A stretch of 64,000 bases of DNA from Citrus sinensis. Taxonomy: Eukaryota; Streptophyta; Magnoliopsida; Sapindales; Rutaceae. The notes below the pieces were generated by a model. That model made no database searches and was not told the origin of the DNA. It saw only the letters and a list, made by a program, of their open reading frames with translations. The translations under genes were made by a program, and so were the position numbers. Shown piece by piece: positions 33,257 through 45,003 of this stretch (its first letter is position 1; each line of letters opens with the position of its first letter). The stretch spans positions 25,561,501 to 25,625,500 of the forward strand of contig NC_068560.1 of the NCBI RefSeq assembly GCF_022201045.2. The letters are read 5' to 3'.

Positions 33257-35296
33257 CAGCAGCATAGAAGATCTTCAAGACAAAGGCAAAATGTTTTGTA
33301 CAGTGAAAAGATTACTGATGGTGATTATTTTAGCTCCCCAAAGAGGTCAAAAGGGAGCAAACCAGACCGATCCAGTGGAGAGGAGCTGCAAGAAGCAGGT
33401 GTCCGTGGTGGGCTATCCAAAGATGGCACATCAAGTGAAAGGGAGTTGAAACAGAAAGCCAGTTCTATTGAAGAGAGCATGCCAAATAAGAACAGCAATA
33501 CCAGGGAACACAAAGCAGAAGGGAAGGAAGCAGACATATCAGCTTGTGATAACGGGAGCACACGGAATCCAGCGATCATTGAGTATCCTGATCCAGATTT
33601 CAATGATTTTGATAAAATTAGGGAAGAAAACTGTTTTGCTGTGAATCAAACTTGGGCTATTTATGATCCATGTGATGGCATGCCAAGATTCTATGCTCGG
33701 ATCAAGAAAGTTTTCTCACCTCATTTTAGGTTACAGATTACTTGGCTGGAGCCTAATCCAGATGATGAAAGTGAGAAAGCCTGGTGTGATGTTGAACTGC
33801 CTATTGGTTGTGGTAAGTTCATCAATGGGAAGACTGAAGATACGGAAGATCGTCTAATGTTTTCTCATCAGATAAGTTCGATTAGAAGTGTTGGTAGACG
33901 CTCTTTCCTGACATATCCTAAAGGGGGGGAAACTTGGGCCATCTTTAGTGATTGGGATATTAAGTGGGGTCATGACCCAGAAAAGCATGGACCACCATAC
34001 CAGTATGAATTTGTGGAGGTGCTGACAGATTTTGATGAGAATGTTGGTATTGGGGTTGCCTATTTGAGCAAAGTCAATGGGTTTGTCAGCCTGTTTAAGC
34101 AAACTGCACATCATGGGGTTATCCCACCAGCTCATATGTATAGATTTTCACATCAAATTCCCTCATATAGAATGACTGGCAAGGAGAGGGAAGAGGTTCC
34201 TGTTGGATCTTTTGAGCTTGATCCCGCTTCTCTGCCTACCTGTCTCAACAAGCTTGAAGATTTTCAAGGCAAAGGCCAGCAGCTTAGAAGATCTTCAATG
34301 CAAAGGCAAAATGTTTTGTACAGTGAAAAGATTACTGATGGTGATTCTTTTAGCTCCCCAAAGAGTTCAAAAGGGAGCAAACCAGACAGATCCAGTGAAG
34401 AGGAGCTGCAAGAAGCAGGTGTGCGTGGTGGGCTATCCAAAGATGGCACATCAACTGAAAGGGAGTTGAAACAGAAAGCCAGTTCTATTGAAGAAAGCAT
34501 GCCAAATAAGAAAAGCAATACCAGTGAACAGAAAGCAGAACGGAAGGAAGCAGATGTATCAGATTATGATGACGGGAGCACGCTGAATTCAGAGATCATT
34601 GAGTATCCTGATCCAGATTTCAGTGATTTTGATAAAGTTAGGGAAGAAAACTGTTTTGCTGTGAATCAAACTTGGGCTATTTATGATCCATGCGATGGCA
34701 TGCCAAGATTCTACGCTCGGATCAAGAAAGTTTTCTCACCCCATTTTAGGTTACAGATTACTTGGCTTGAGCCTAATCCAGATGATGAAAGCGAGAAAGC
34801 CTGGCGTGATGTTGAACTGCCTATTGCTTGTGGTAAGTTCATCAATGGGAAGATTGAAGAAACTGAAGATCGTCTAATGTTTTCTCATCAGATATGTTGG
34901 ATGAACGGTGGTGGTAGACGCTCTTTCCTGACATATCCTCAAGGGGGGGAAACTTGGGCCATCTTTAGTGACTGGGATATTAAGTGGGGTCGTGACCCAG
35001 AAAAGCATGGACCACCATACCAGTATGAATTTGTGGAGGTGCTGACAGATTTTGATGAGAATGTTGGTATTGGGGTTGCCTATTTGAGCAAAGTCAATGG
35101 GTTTGTCAGCCTGTTTAAGCAAACTGCACATCATGGGGTTATCCCACCAGCTCATATGTATAGATTTTCACATCAAATTCCCTCGTATAGAATGACTGGC
35201 AAGGAGAGGGAAGATGTTCCTGTTGGATCTTTTGAGTTTGATCCCGCTTCTCTGCCTACTAGTCTCAACAAGCTTGAAGAATTATCAGATTAGTGG
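33257..35296. repeat. 1,020-bp in-frame tandem duplication within the truncated DUF3444 gene
   Basis: Copies 33257-34276 and 34277-35296 share the same starts (CAGCAGC.TAGAAGATCTTC) and nearly all following sequence, with scattered substitutions. The period is exactly 340 codons. The parental gene at 9730-13143 has only one copy of this domain version. Confidence 0.9.
33479..35293 (+). CDS. Truncated, J-domain-less DUF3444 protein (duplicate of the DnaJ gene)
   Basis: The open frame runs from about 33017 to 35293, but the parental methionine codon at 33068 is TTG here. The first in-frame ATG is at 33479, giving 604 aa. The J domain, zinc ribbon and promoter are missing because the duplication began at parental residue 325. 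Two nearly identical DUF3444 domains occupy about residues 35-256 and 375-596. Each starts EYPDPDF and contains ENCFAVNQTWAIYDPCDGMP. They arose from a 1,020-bp (340-codon) in-frame tandem duplication. The parental second-type DUF3444 domain is deleted, and the frame ends ELSD-stop where parental DNA reads YQLSGCW. The long frame has stayed open, which argues for recent origin or selection. Expression is doubtful without a promoter; it may be a pseudogene. Confidence 0.6.
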   Translation: MPNKNSNTREHKAEGKEADISACDNGSTRNPAIIEYPDPDFNDFDKIREENCFAVNQTWAIYDPCDGMPRFYARIKKVFSPHFRLQITWLEPNPDDESEKAWCDVELPIGCGKFINGKTEDTEDRLMFSHQISSIRSVGRRSFLTYPKGGETWAIFSDWDIKWGHDPEKHGPPYQYEFVEVLTDFDENVGIGVAYLSKVNGFVSLFKQTAHHGVIPPAHMYRFSHQIPSYRMTGKEREEVPVGSFELDPASLPTCLNKLEDFQGKGQQLRRSSMQRQNVLYSEKITDGDSFSSPKSSKGSKPDRSSEEELQEAGVRGGLSKDGTSTERELKQKASSIEESMPNKKSNTSEQKAERKEADVSDYDDGSTLNSEIIEYPDPDFSDFDKVREENCFAVNQTWAIYDPCDGMPRFYARIKKVFSPHFRLQITWLEPNPDDESEKAWRDVELPIACGKFINGKIEETEDRLMFSHQICWMNGGGRRSFLTYPQGGETWAIFSDWDIKWGRDPEKHGPPYQYEFVEVLTDFDENVGIGVAYLSKVNGFVSLFKQTAHHGVIPPAHMYRFSHQIPSYRMTGKEREDVPVGSFEFDPASLPTSLNKLEELSD

Positions 35297-35380
35297 CTGT
35301 TGGAATCTCGATCCCTTGGCGATTCCTGGTGCTACTCCTGGTGGTACTATTATTTTAGATTAAATAGGAGCAGTATGTTG
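35297..35380 (+). pseudogene. Out-of-frame remnant of the DnaJ C-terminus
   Basis: Directly after the stop of the truncated ORF the DNA still matches the last 25 codons of the parental gene (GGCTGTTGGAATC through TTTTAGATTAAATAGGAG). It is now in another frame. It marks a deletion joint that removed about 1.1 kb, including the last DUF3444 domain. Confidence 0.85.
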
Positions 35381-35754
35381 TATACCCGTCCTTTTCCCCT
35401 CTCACCTTAATGTAAGCAGGATCTTTTGCTAGAATGCCACATGTGAAAAGAATCAAATGAACCTGAGTAGAAACTTTAACATTTTACTTTGTACGCATGG
35501 ATGGCCTTGATTGTTATTATTCTTTTATTTGGGCCAGTTTTTATGTAACCTGCCGGATGATGAAATTTTTCTGGAACTTTTGTAGACTCCTCTTTGGTTA
35601 ATTTTTAGTATTCACAGTGCTTATATTGCACATTTTGTGATCTATTTTAGTTTATCTTTCCCCCTCGTGAAAATTTAATCTATGGGTACATTTTGCTTTT
35701 TGTTTTTTCACAGGGATAACTATTTGTAATTTGTCAATTCCACACCCCATAATT

Positions 35755-36480
35755 CTAGAACTGTTGGTGGTGCTTATGAATCTTAAATGGAGAACTTGGG
35801 GAAGCTCCTTGTCTGAAATTGACACCACGATGGCATTTGTCTATGTTGATTGTTCTGAGAAAGCTACTTGAAGACTGTGGCTAGAAAGTTCTCGTAACCC
35901 TTGTTTTAATTGGCCTTCTTATTGCTTCTGTTGTGCCAGTTGATGGTGTTTCCTTGTCCAGGTCAATATTGCAGGTAATGAGTGCTTTGGGAGGACAGAA
36001 AGATATGCTTGAATTGGTTCATTCCTTTTTGGTCATCACTTGATGTTTGAAATTTTTGGTATCGCTTTGCAGGTTGTTTTAGTTCCAGTTGCTCTTGGCC
36101 TTGGACTCAATACTTACGCAAAAACAGTTGTGATTTTTCTTCGACCTGTGATGTCATTTGTTGCTATGGTACCTCATTGTGCATTGGTAGCCCTCTTGCA
36201 ATCAACCGAAGTCAGATTCTATCCAAGAGGGTCTTTAATTGGTTCTTCTGATATTTGACATTTCATGCAGTGGCATTTGCTGTAGGATAATGGATCTCCA
36301 AAATTCCATCTTTGGGGTACTTTCTTTCTTACTCAAGACTCAAGAGTATGTTATCCTACACGTGTTAAAGGGAGAGCCTGAGAAGAAAATTCTCCTTGTC
36401 ATTGCCCTTGTTCAGTGGGCTCTGGTTAATTGCTAGCTGGTTTTAGGTTCCCAATGTGTTACCAGAAATAACAGAGCTCA
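35755..36480 (+). pseudogene. BASS-family transporter relic, copy 2
   Basis: This is the paralogue of the relic at 13735. It keeps VPVDGVSLSRSILQ before the intron and VVLVPVALGLGLNTYAK after it. It then shows the same frameshift before the CIGS...RSQIL block and the block encoding HAVAFAVG. Shared defects show the gene was already dead before the segmental duplication. Confidence 0.8.
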
Positions 36481-36599
36481 TTTATTTTTAGAATTTCACT
36501 GAAAATCGTAGGTTGTATAGATGAGTTTGTATGTTTAGCATAAATATTTTTTGAATAGTATGTTCAGAGTATGATGTGTTTATGTACTTGAATTGATTA

Positions 36600-37178
36600 G
36601 TTCTAAATGCACCAAGGAGCTTTTTTGGGGTAGAGGATTTCCTTGATGATGACAATAGCTGGCCATACACTTACAAGAAGGAGAAGAAATCAAAGAACAC
36701 AACCAAGCATATTTCATTCAAACAACGCACTGTTGCATATATCGAACCATTTACACTTGACGTGTTCATCTCCAAGCGGTTTGTTTCAGCCTCACTCACC
36801 CATAGGGTGACTAGTAAGCAAGTAGCCGTTGCTGGCACAAACTCTAAAGACATCAAAGCAGTGCTCAGGTCCCGATCAGATATACCTGCATGTTTGGCCA
36901 TTGGTCGGATTTTGGCAGAGAGGGCCGGAGAAGCAGATGTCTACACCGCTTCTTACACACCCGGGGAGCGGGATAAATTTGAAAGAAAGATTCGAGCTGT
37001 GGTTCAGTCCCTCATTGATAATGGAATTAAGAAGCTGCACTTGTTATTGAAATTACTTTTGTTCGACCATCGAACTGTTTTTAACTCTTTGCCTGTGTCT
37101 GTAAAGGCAAAATTGCGATTTTCGGAAATGAAAGAAGCTTTTGCGTTTTCGGCATTTTGGGTTCCGGTACGTGAATAA
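36600..37178 (+). pseudogene. uL18 exon 2 pseudogene
   Basis: About 430 bases match exon 2 of the uL18 gene at 21462, with very few changes. Exon 1 and the leader are missing. The acceptor TTACAG|G has become GATTAG|T, which loses a base and puts TAA at the second codon. The 3' end lost about 27 bases containing the last codons and the stop, so the frame runs on (DNGIKKLHLLL...) to 37178. An internal ATG at 36762 would give 138 aa, but with no promoter or complete fold it is unlikely to function. Confidence 0.88.
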
Positions 37179-39192
37179 TATGATATAATTTTTCACTGCT
37201 GGGTCAAATCTTTTTTAGCAGGATTTTTCATTTTCTCAGATTACTATACTAAACTCTGCTGTTGATTTTAAATGAATATGGACAAAAATTGTACAGGTCT
37301 AGCCCTGTACAATTTTAACTGTATACGGAAAGATTGACCGGACGGAGAAGGGTTTGATGATAAATTACTCAAAAAAGATAGGTGGTAAGAAAAATCCATA
37401 GAAGTACAGGGGGGAGGGTTAAAGAAATTTGGTTGTCTAAATAATATTTGCACGTGCCTTAAAAGGAAGGATAGCCTCCAACAACAGAACCGAACGTGCA
37501 AACGGCGTCGTTCCGCTCGGTCTCTTACCCTATCACTCAGATCAAATTTGATCCTCTCTAAGAATTTTTCTGTCTCTCTCATCGGATTGCATCTCTTAGG
37601 TATTAAGTTGGGCCTTACGTATGTATGCGTTTTTATTTTTGTAGTTTCTTATTCTGTGGTGTTAATTCTTTTTTGCTAAATTGTGATTGCTTGATCAGAA
37701 ATTGGATTGTGTCATGAGATTTTGTACTGAACTGGATTATTTGTTAATTTAATTTTTCAATATTATGCGAAACTGAAACAATGTAAAAGCATGAGCTTGC
37801 TGGAAATTTTTGTTAGAAGTTATGGTTTTATTGGCTTCCTGTGTAAGAGTAAAGCAATGGCCGAATTTTGGGATAAGCTTTCATAGTAGCTGCAGTTGGG
37901 ACTTAATAAATTGGGTGGGATGTTTTAGATGGTACTGAAGGGCTTGTAGTTGGAGCCGAGTTCTGAGCTTAGTGCGTAATTTAATGGTTCTAGATGCTTA
38001 AGAGTCCCTGAAATATTATTTTGATGTATTAAAATTGGCGCCACATAGTAGAATTCAGCGGCAAATTGATTTAGATGGTTGATGAAGATTATTGAAGTCT
38101 ATTTATTTGGCCTAGAGGTAAAGGTATTGAAGACACATGTTTAATGACTATAACTGTCTGAAATTACTCTCTTCGCATTTTTTTTCCCGTGAAAAAATAT
38201 GCTTAATAAGTTATGGGGGAGAAGAATAAAAAAGGATTAGAATAGTGGATTGTAATTGGTCTGTAGTTGTCCCATTATTTGCCAAGATGTAATATGGCGT
38301 GTTCAAAACTTAGGTGACATGTATTGCAACGATACCATTAGCTGAAGTCTTGTTTAGTGTCTTTTTTAGTCATTCATATAGTACTCACTAAATTGGAACC
38401 CGAGCTACTCAACTACGTCTGTCATCTCTGAATGAAAGTATGGAGTTAAACCTTTGCCATGGAAAGAGGGAAAGTAAACTAAGGTGGTTTTTGTGATGGT
38501 ATGTTAGCATTTTTAAATTTCCTTTCTTTAATAAAATCGCACTTTGTTTTTAGCGGAAATTAATAAGATCGGATGGTATATTGTACTACTATGTGTTAAA
38601 TGACATTTTGTACAATGTGCTTCTGGCTATGAAATAACTAACTATAAACGAGGACAGCTGGACAAGAAATGATGTTTTGAAAGTCACCTAGTAGTGTTTG
38701 TCGTAATGGTTTAATCTTGAAGGTTTTTTTTTTTTAATTTCAAATATTGATGCTAGAGACCTTGAACCATTTTTGAATGTTTAGAATGTTGTAACCGTTA
38801 GAAGCTTGCTTGTCACAAACTGATGGCTCAGATTATTGAAATGTTCATGAGAAAGCTAATCTGATTGCCCATTGTATATTATCAGACTCCCTTTTGTTGC
38901 AATCTTGTGATTGAGCAGGTCTCAAGATTCTGACCTTTTTCACCCCGCTTTCTGACAGGGGAATTTGCCTATCATTGTCAAGTATTTGGCAATTAGCCAC
39001 CATCTGCTATATTCATTATGAAGGCTTTGTAAATTTATTTTTGTTTTTGCAAATTTTGATGCATTTTCACTTCTTTTGCTTCCTTCATTCCTTTGCTGGG
39101 CTTTTGAGTTTTATATTTCATATTGTAAATAGTGAACAACAGAATAATCCCTAAATTATTGTCTGCTGGGATCCTGGTTATTTGGGTAGACT
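37179..39192 (+). promoter_or_regulatory. Promoter, leader exon and leader intron of DCD gene copy 2
   Basis: Non-coding. The Helitron empty site is at about 37309-37315, where a 13-bp inverted repeat around TCTAGC (AAAATTGTACAGG arms, about 37285-37317) can form a hairpin. The untranslated exon ends at 37599 and the leader intron runs to the TAG acceptor at 39189, matching copy 1 throughout. Confidence 0.65.
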
Positions 39193-41130
39193 ATGGAACA
39201 AGAAAATGAAGAGAAGAAGGAAGCGGGGAATGCTCTGGAAGCCTCAGCTGAAGCAAAATCATCTGAAAATAAAATCCCAAAATCATTGAAGGCCAGATCT
39301 AAAATTGCAAAGAAGTCACCAGTTAATGACTTGAAGACCAAAAAGGCCAAAGTTGCTGGACGAGCTTGGCATAGATTCAAAAGGAAGAAGAACAATAATC
39401 TATTAGATGAGAAGAATGATAATAACAGCATTGAAGGAGAGAGTTCTAAGAAGCTAAATTCAAGGGAAGAAAACCTAAATCAGAACCTTTCAAAAGGAAA
39501 GGACCCCAAGACAAGCCAGCAGAGTAAAAAGAACCAAGAGGAGATTGGTGGGTTGGATAAGAATCACCGGAAACAAAGAGGTGAAGAGGAGATTGGTGGG
39601 GCAGATAAAAATCTCTGGAAACAAGGAGGCGAACAGAGGATTCCTGTGTCAGACAAGAGATTGAAGAATCAGAAGGAGAAAGAGAAACAGAGAGACACAG
39701 GAAGGAGCCAAGAGAAGGAAATGAGGAAAGATAAGCTTGGTGGTTTGATATTTATGTGCAGCAAGAAGACCAAGCCAGATTGTTTCCATTATCGTGTCAT
39801 GGGTGTATCAGGTAGTAAGAAAGATCTTGTGCTGCGCATCAAACCTGGACTTAAGCTTTTTCTCTATGATTTTGATCTCAAGCTTATGTATGGGATTTAC
39901 AAGGCATCCTCTTCTGGTGCGATGAAACTTGAGCCAAAAGCTTTTGGTGGAGCCTTTCCTGCCCAGGTAAATTTTTATTGTTGGATTTCACTTTAATCAA
40001 TCTAGCCACATCTTTGTGCTCACAACTTTTGATTTCAGGTGCGGTTTGATATCCACAGGGATTCTGTCCCTCTCCCTGAAAGCGTATTCAAGAAGGCTAT
40101 TAAGGAAAACTATGATGAAAAGCACAAGTTCAAAATTGAGCTCACTTCCAAACAGGTAGAAATTTCATATTTCCTTTGGTGGTTTTGTGACCATTTCGTC
40201 TTACAGCCTTGAATTCATGATATTTCAAGCTTTCATCCATGAATTTGTAATGTTTTAAAATTTTCTTCTCAGGTTAGGAAGCTCTCAGAACTTTTCCGAC
40301 CAGTTGCTGCCCATTCAACTGCATTGCCTGTCCTTACCGTGCCTGTGCCAAAGGTTCAGGATAGGGAAATTCATGGAGTTAGAGAGTCAAACCGGGAAAA
40401 ATTTGCTAGAGATCCATATGCTAGTGCTAGCTCTAGGAATTATAATGGATTGTCTCCTGAAAGGAATCGGCGCATTACATATGGAAAGGGATCTTCACTC
40501 CGAGAGGAAGCTCCCTGTGATTTATACATGACTGAAAAGGAGTATCGTGCTTATGGCCTTAAGGGGGAGAGGAAAACCCTGACTACTAATCACCTTTCTG
40601 CTCCTTTGGATCCCTACCAGAGGGGTCATGAGAGAGGGCAACAACACCTTCTCGGACGCCCAGATCCCATATATAGCGACACCATCCCTATATCCAGGGA
40701 ACCTGCTCGTGCTGATCCTCTGCGCTTGACAGAGAGAGAATATCAAACTTATAATGTGGGTTCTAGACATGAACTGCCATCTAGAGTTTCCCCTGTAGCT
40801 ACAACCTTGGACTCTTACCATAGAGATCCATATAATACTTACTATTATGGTGCTTCATCTGTGGACCCATATCTGCCACCTCCAAGGAGAGAAGACATCA
40901 CCTCAGGTTCCTACTCCGCTGCTAGACAGAGAGAACATTATTTGGTTGGAACTGATCCCTTAAGAAGGGGAGAAACTGATCAAGCTGATAGGTTATACTC
41001 ATTGTATGCCACAAGTGCTTTATCAAACTACAACAGGCAACACCCGTATGAAGGGCACCAGCCAGAATTGGTAGCTGCACCAGTATCATCAAGGTACTCC
41101 TTTTCTGGTCCATCTATGTGTTACCGATGA
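39193..41130 (+). CDS. DCD (Development and Cell Death) domain protein, copy 2
   Basis: Exons 39193-39966, 40039-40155 and 40273-41130 encode 582 aa. The layout matches copy 1: a charged lysine-rich first third, a DCD domain at about residues 180-309 ([20 protein letters not shown] through [11 protein letters not shown]) and an Arg/Tyr/Ser-rich tail. All splice sites are conserved. It keeps a 16-residue block after EKEYRA ([14 protein letters not shown]...) and the C-terminus SGPSMCYR. Both differ in copy 1 and are probably the ancestral state, because copy 1 shows deletion joints. Both copies are open, so both may be active. The cellular role is inferred only from the DCD family (stress and cell-death linked). 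Confidence 0.88.
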
Positions 41131-43368
41131 CATTTTTATTATTCATCCTCTGTACTGTTTGTTTCTTCGTTAGCAAATTTCTTTCTATATTATGAGTCTT
41201 AATAAGGGTTTAATTGTAGACAGCTTTTTTGCGTTGAAAGTATATTTTAAACCTTTCAAACCAATTAGCTCTATTGGGAAACTTACGACTTCATAGAAAA
41301 TATTTGTTGCATTTTGTCACTGATGGTCAGGCCATAAAATTAGTTGAATGCTGGTGTCAAGCAGTTGGCAATACAACTTTCTACCAATGATATAACTCTT
41401 TGCATTCTGTATTTTGTTCGACACTTAATTTGGTTCCATTATGTCATCATGTGTGCTTGATTGAGTTGCATGTTCATGCACAAGAATTTCCCATCGCAGC
41501 GAGAGTTCCTAAGCTACTTTTAGAAGACCTGGATTTGTCATTAACTAGCATATGACTTTTTTTGAGTCGAAAAGCCCACTGTAAAAGTTATCTGCTCAAA
41601 GCAAAAAAAAATGTTTCTGTGGGAGGAAAATTAAATTTTGGCGAAGTTTGCTTTGGGAATTTTGAAGATAACTTGTAAATTTGTTACCACATATTGAGTG
41701 ATTCAAGGTTTTTAATACATTTCTTCCAAGGAATCAGTTTTGTTTGGCTTCTTAAACTGTGTTTCTAATCCAATATCTTAACTAACTTCGGCTGCCATAT
41801 ATATATATATATTTTAATCTTGACAAAAAGCTATTCAGTGTTATAATGGATTGTTATTGGAAATAATCAAATAAAGCCTATGAAGAATTAGAATTAAAGC
41901 TATATTTTGTCTTTGTGAAGGGAATATTTGACAACCAATCTACCGATATTTCTTTTTATTAAAACCTATACTCATTATAGCCTCAATCATTTCGAGATAT
42001 ACTGGAGAAATATTTAAAAAGTTGGTAAATTTTAATTTATTCTCCTCATAGAATGACGAAAATCTCAATTTACCCTTCGTTTTCATTCAATAAGGTGATA
42101 GCAGATTGAGGATGCGGTAATTTTTTTTTTTTTTTATTTTGGGAAAAAACATAAAAAAGAGATGCTTGTTCTTTGTAGGGTCGTTTGTAGAGGCAAAGGC
42201 TTAGCTCGAATGATAAGGACATTGCCTTCTTAGGGCCAAAGACGTGAGTTTGAGCCTTATCTTTCTGGAAATAAATCGAAGACTATCATTTTAAGTGAGG
42301 GGTAAATTGAAGTTTATTCTAAAATGTTATAAAACAACTTTAAGCCTTTTACAACTATTAATTGTCTGCCACTAACTCTTTTTTTTTTTCTCTCTAAAGT
42401 CTTTGTTACTCCTCATATTAGTAGTTAGCAGACATTCTAAATTTTCTTTTAACATTTTATTGTAACATTTTTTCTCCCCGAAAACGACAATGGCAAGATA
42501 ATTTGACCTACCTGGACTGACTGAATTTGGATAACTTGTGTTACGCTCTCTCTCGTAATTCATAAAGACGACCACTTTGATTTGCACTATCCTTTCTGTG
42601 TCATTGTGCTCACGTTACAAGGGATGCGTCACGCCTGCAGTTGTCAAATTAAAGTTACATTACATTTACATACGTTAAAGACTTGATATGAATATTCTCT
42701 ATCGTCTTTATTGACCTTTTTTTATCTTTTATTTTTCCTTGTGTCGAAAGAATCCTTCACTGATTGGAATATCCATGATGACTGGTTGCAATTGGAAGAG
42801 TCCCTGAAATTCATCTTTCATTCGATCTTAAATACTTTCTCCGAAAAATTAGAATACATTAAGATTTTATGAACTTGCTTGGTAGATCATTCAACTGCTT
42901 AATTGGTGCTGTTAATTAATTGATTATCTTCCCGGAAACACATTAAAGACTCTCACGGGGATTCATTAAACCTTTTCGCTACAAGCATCAGACATAAAAG
43001 CTTCATGATAAGAGCACAAGCCTATCGTCTTCAAAAGCTCCTTCAAAAAGCTAGCTATTTTCTTTATTGTCATTTCCATCCATTTTAACCCTCTCTTTTT
43101 CATTTTGTACAATTTTGACTTGACTCTGAAATAGAGAACAATGATATTTAGACAGAAAAATTTAATAGAATGTTTAAAAATAAAATAAAATTAGTCTCGA
43201 TTTATCTTGTACTAGTTTTACCTTATTGATGTCAATGATTTTCTAAGAGAAAAAGAAACTTCGTTAATTTTACCTTTGTTTCATGATGAGGTAAAATATG
43301 ATTTTTTTTTACTTTTAAAAGATTTCTTCAAATCATTTTCAAGTTGATTTATTTGGTTGGACGGTAAA
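41131..43368. other. 3' flank of DCD copy 2 with two transposon empty sites
   Basis: Aligns with 29775-33048. It lacks the insertions found there at 30433 and 31960, and it carries the second tRNA-like sequence at 42195-42262. No gene is seen. Confidence 0.7.
42195..42262 (+). repeat. tRNA-like sequence, probable SINE head (copy 2)
   Basis: Diverged paralogue of 31425-31492, with TTAGCTCGAATGATAAGGAC as the A-box region and GTGAGTTTGAGCC as the B-box region. It is present in both duplication units, so it is older than the duplication. Confidence 0.5.
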
Positions 43369-44384
43369 ATAGGTTTGGGGTTAGTCCATCCCTAATTTCT
43401 TTCTTTTTTTTTTTAATTTTTTTCCAGTTTACCATAAAATATTAGGTGTGTTGCAAGTGAGTTATGGATAAAAGGATATAACTATTTCTTCGTTGGAAAT
43501 TTGAATAAAGAGATAGAGAAATTGGTAAACGAGTAGGAAATAATTTACGGGAAGGATAAGTAGATAAGATTAGTGCTGGAGCCGTCATGGACTCATTGCT
43601 ATGCAGAATTAAAAAATCAAGCTTAAACAGTTTTGGTGAAATTTCTATATTGAAATTCATGTTAATTAATCATTCACACTTTAATGAAAGTATTAATAGC
43701 AGCCGTGTAACTCACTAACTCCCTATTAATTAATTTTTATAAATTGCTACCGGTAACTCCGTATTAATTAATTTATCACGCGTTGTATATACAGAGTAGC
43801 GTAACGGGATTTTTTTTTTTTTTATGTTGCTCTTTTACCCAATTAATTAATTAACATTTATAAATGATCACTAAGTATTCATGAGTATGTGACACATGAG
43901 CTTAAACATGAATCAATATTTGCTAGTGCATTGGCGGTTGGCACAAATAACTTCGATGATAGAGAGTGATTGGGAAGCATTAAGGGGATGGATCCTTTAA
44001 TGATCTATTTTTAAAGCAAATTTCACTTAATATGTTTATTGGTTAAGTATGCATAGAGATTTCCAGACCTAATTAAAGACTTCAAATTAATGGTGAAACA
44101 TCTTTGCAAATTAAACTAAGAAAAATTGAAAAAGTATTTTTATCATTTTATGCATGGAATTCCACGTCCATGCATGCATCTACCCAACAAATGCACTTGT
44201 AATTTAGTATGCATATAGTACATCACAAAATGTTGTCTTGGAAAAGTCTCAATGGATAACTCATGACATGTCATTGTACGTACACGCACAACGAATAATC
44301 CTTGCGACGACTTGCATAAAACAAAAAGGGAAATGTCTGTTTGTCCCTGTAGTTTAAGTACCCATGAAGGAGTCAATATATTTT
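43369..44384. other. Intergenic region
   Basis: No gene is seen. A 50-base stretch at 44135-44185 (around ATGCATGGAATTCCACGT) recurs at 48087-48135. Two copies of an ACTCC.TATTAATTAATTT word lie at 43719 and 43756. Confidence 0.55.
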
Positions 44385-44928
44385 GAGAAATTTACACCAA
44401 TAGCCATAAAAATTTACGCGTTTTTCATCTTAACCACCCAAATAAACTTCTATCAACATTAGCCATAAAAAAGCCTTTGAGACCAAAATACCCCTTTCTC
44501 CCCCAACAATCTCTCTTTCTCCCATCTCTTCCAAACCGAAGAACCTCCCATCGTCGGCGGCCGTCGCTGGGCAACAGCAGTGATCTTCCTGACAAGGCTT
44601 GGCCTCAACCTAGAGATCGTGATCCTTGGATGCATGCGGAAGGCACGAAGATGAAGACCAGACCATGGCCTGGACGTTGGCCCTTGTATGGGGTGATGGA
44701 GAAGGTGAAAGATGTTTCAAATGATCTAACGGTTGATGAGTTTGTATGTTTTAAGGGGATCTTAGCATGTTAGAGAGCTCTTCCGATGGAGAAGGTGGTA
44801 TCTTGGGTGAGTGAAATGGCACCGGAATCCAGTTTTGCGTTGCCATAAAGCAACTGTTTTGAAGTGTTGAACCTGGAGATCGTGATCCTTAAGCATCTGG
44901 TACACATTGCCTGACAGGACAACCATTT

Positions 44929-45003
44929 TTGGTGCCTGTCGCACTAAGCTTTGGTGCGACAGGCAAGCTTTGGTGCGACAGGCAGCCTGTCGCACCAAGC
45001 TTC
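44929..45003. repeat. Palindrome cluster A within the MULE
   Basis: Alternating GCCTGTCGCACCAAGCTT and its complement form adjacent near-perfect hairpins. The core is GGTGCGACAGGC. Confidence 0.9.

Larger units (their letters stand above)
33049..43368. repeat. Tandem segmental duplication, unit 2
   Basis: This unit starts at the breakpoint joining intergenic sequence to DnaJ codon sequence at 33048/33049. It ends at about 43368, where similarity to the 32990-33048 stretch stops. It keeps the same order as unit 1 but lacks about 6.9 kb between the BASS relic and uL18 exon 2 (junction at about 36482-36515). It also lacks the Helitron and both MULE MITEs. It uniquely contains an extra 1,020-bp internal duplication in the DUF3444 ORF. 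Confidence 0.9.

Noticed and set aside
44477..44773. 98-aa plus-strand frame in the MULE
   Set aside because: Arg/Pro-rich with no recognisable domain and no promoter context. Kept only as possible cargo.
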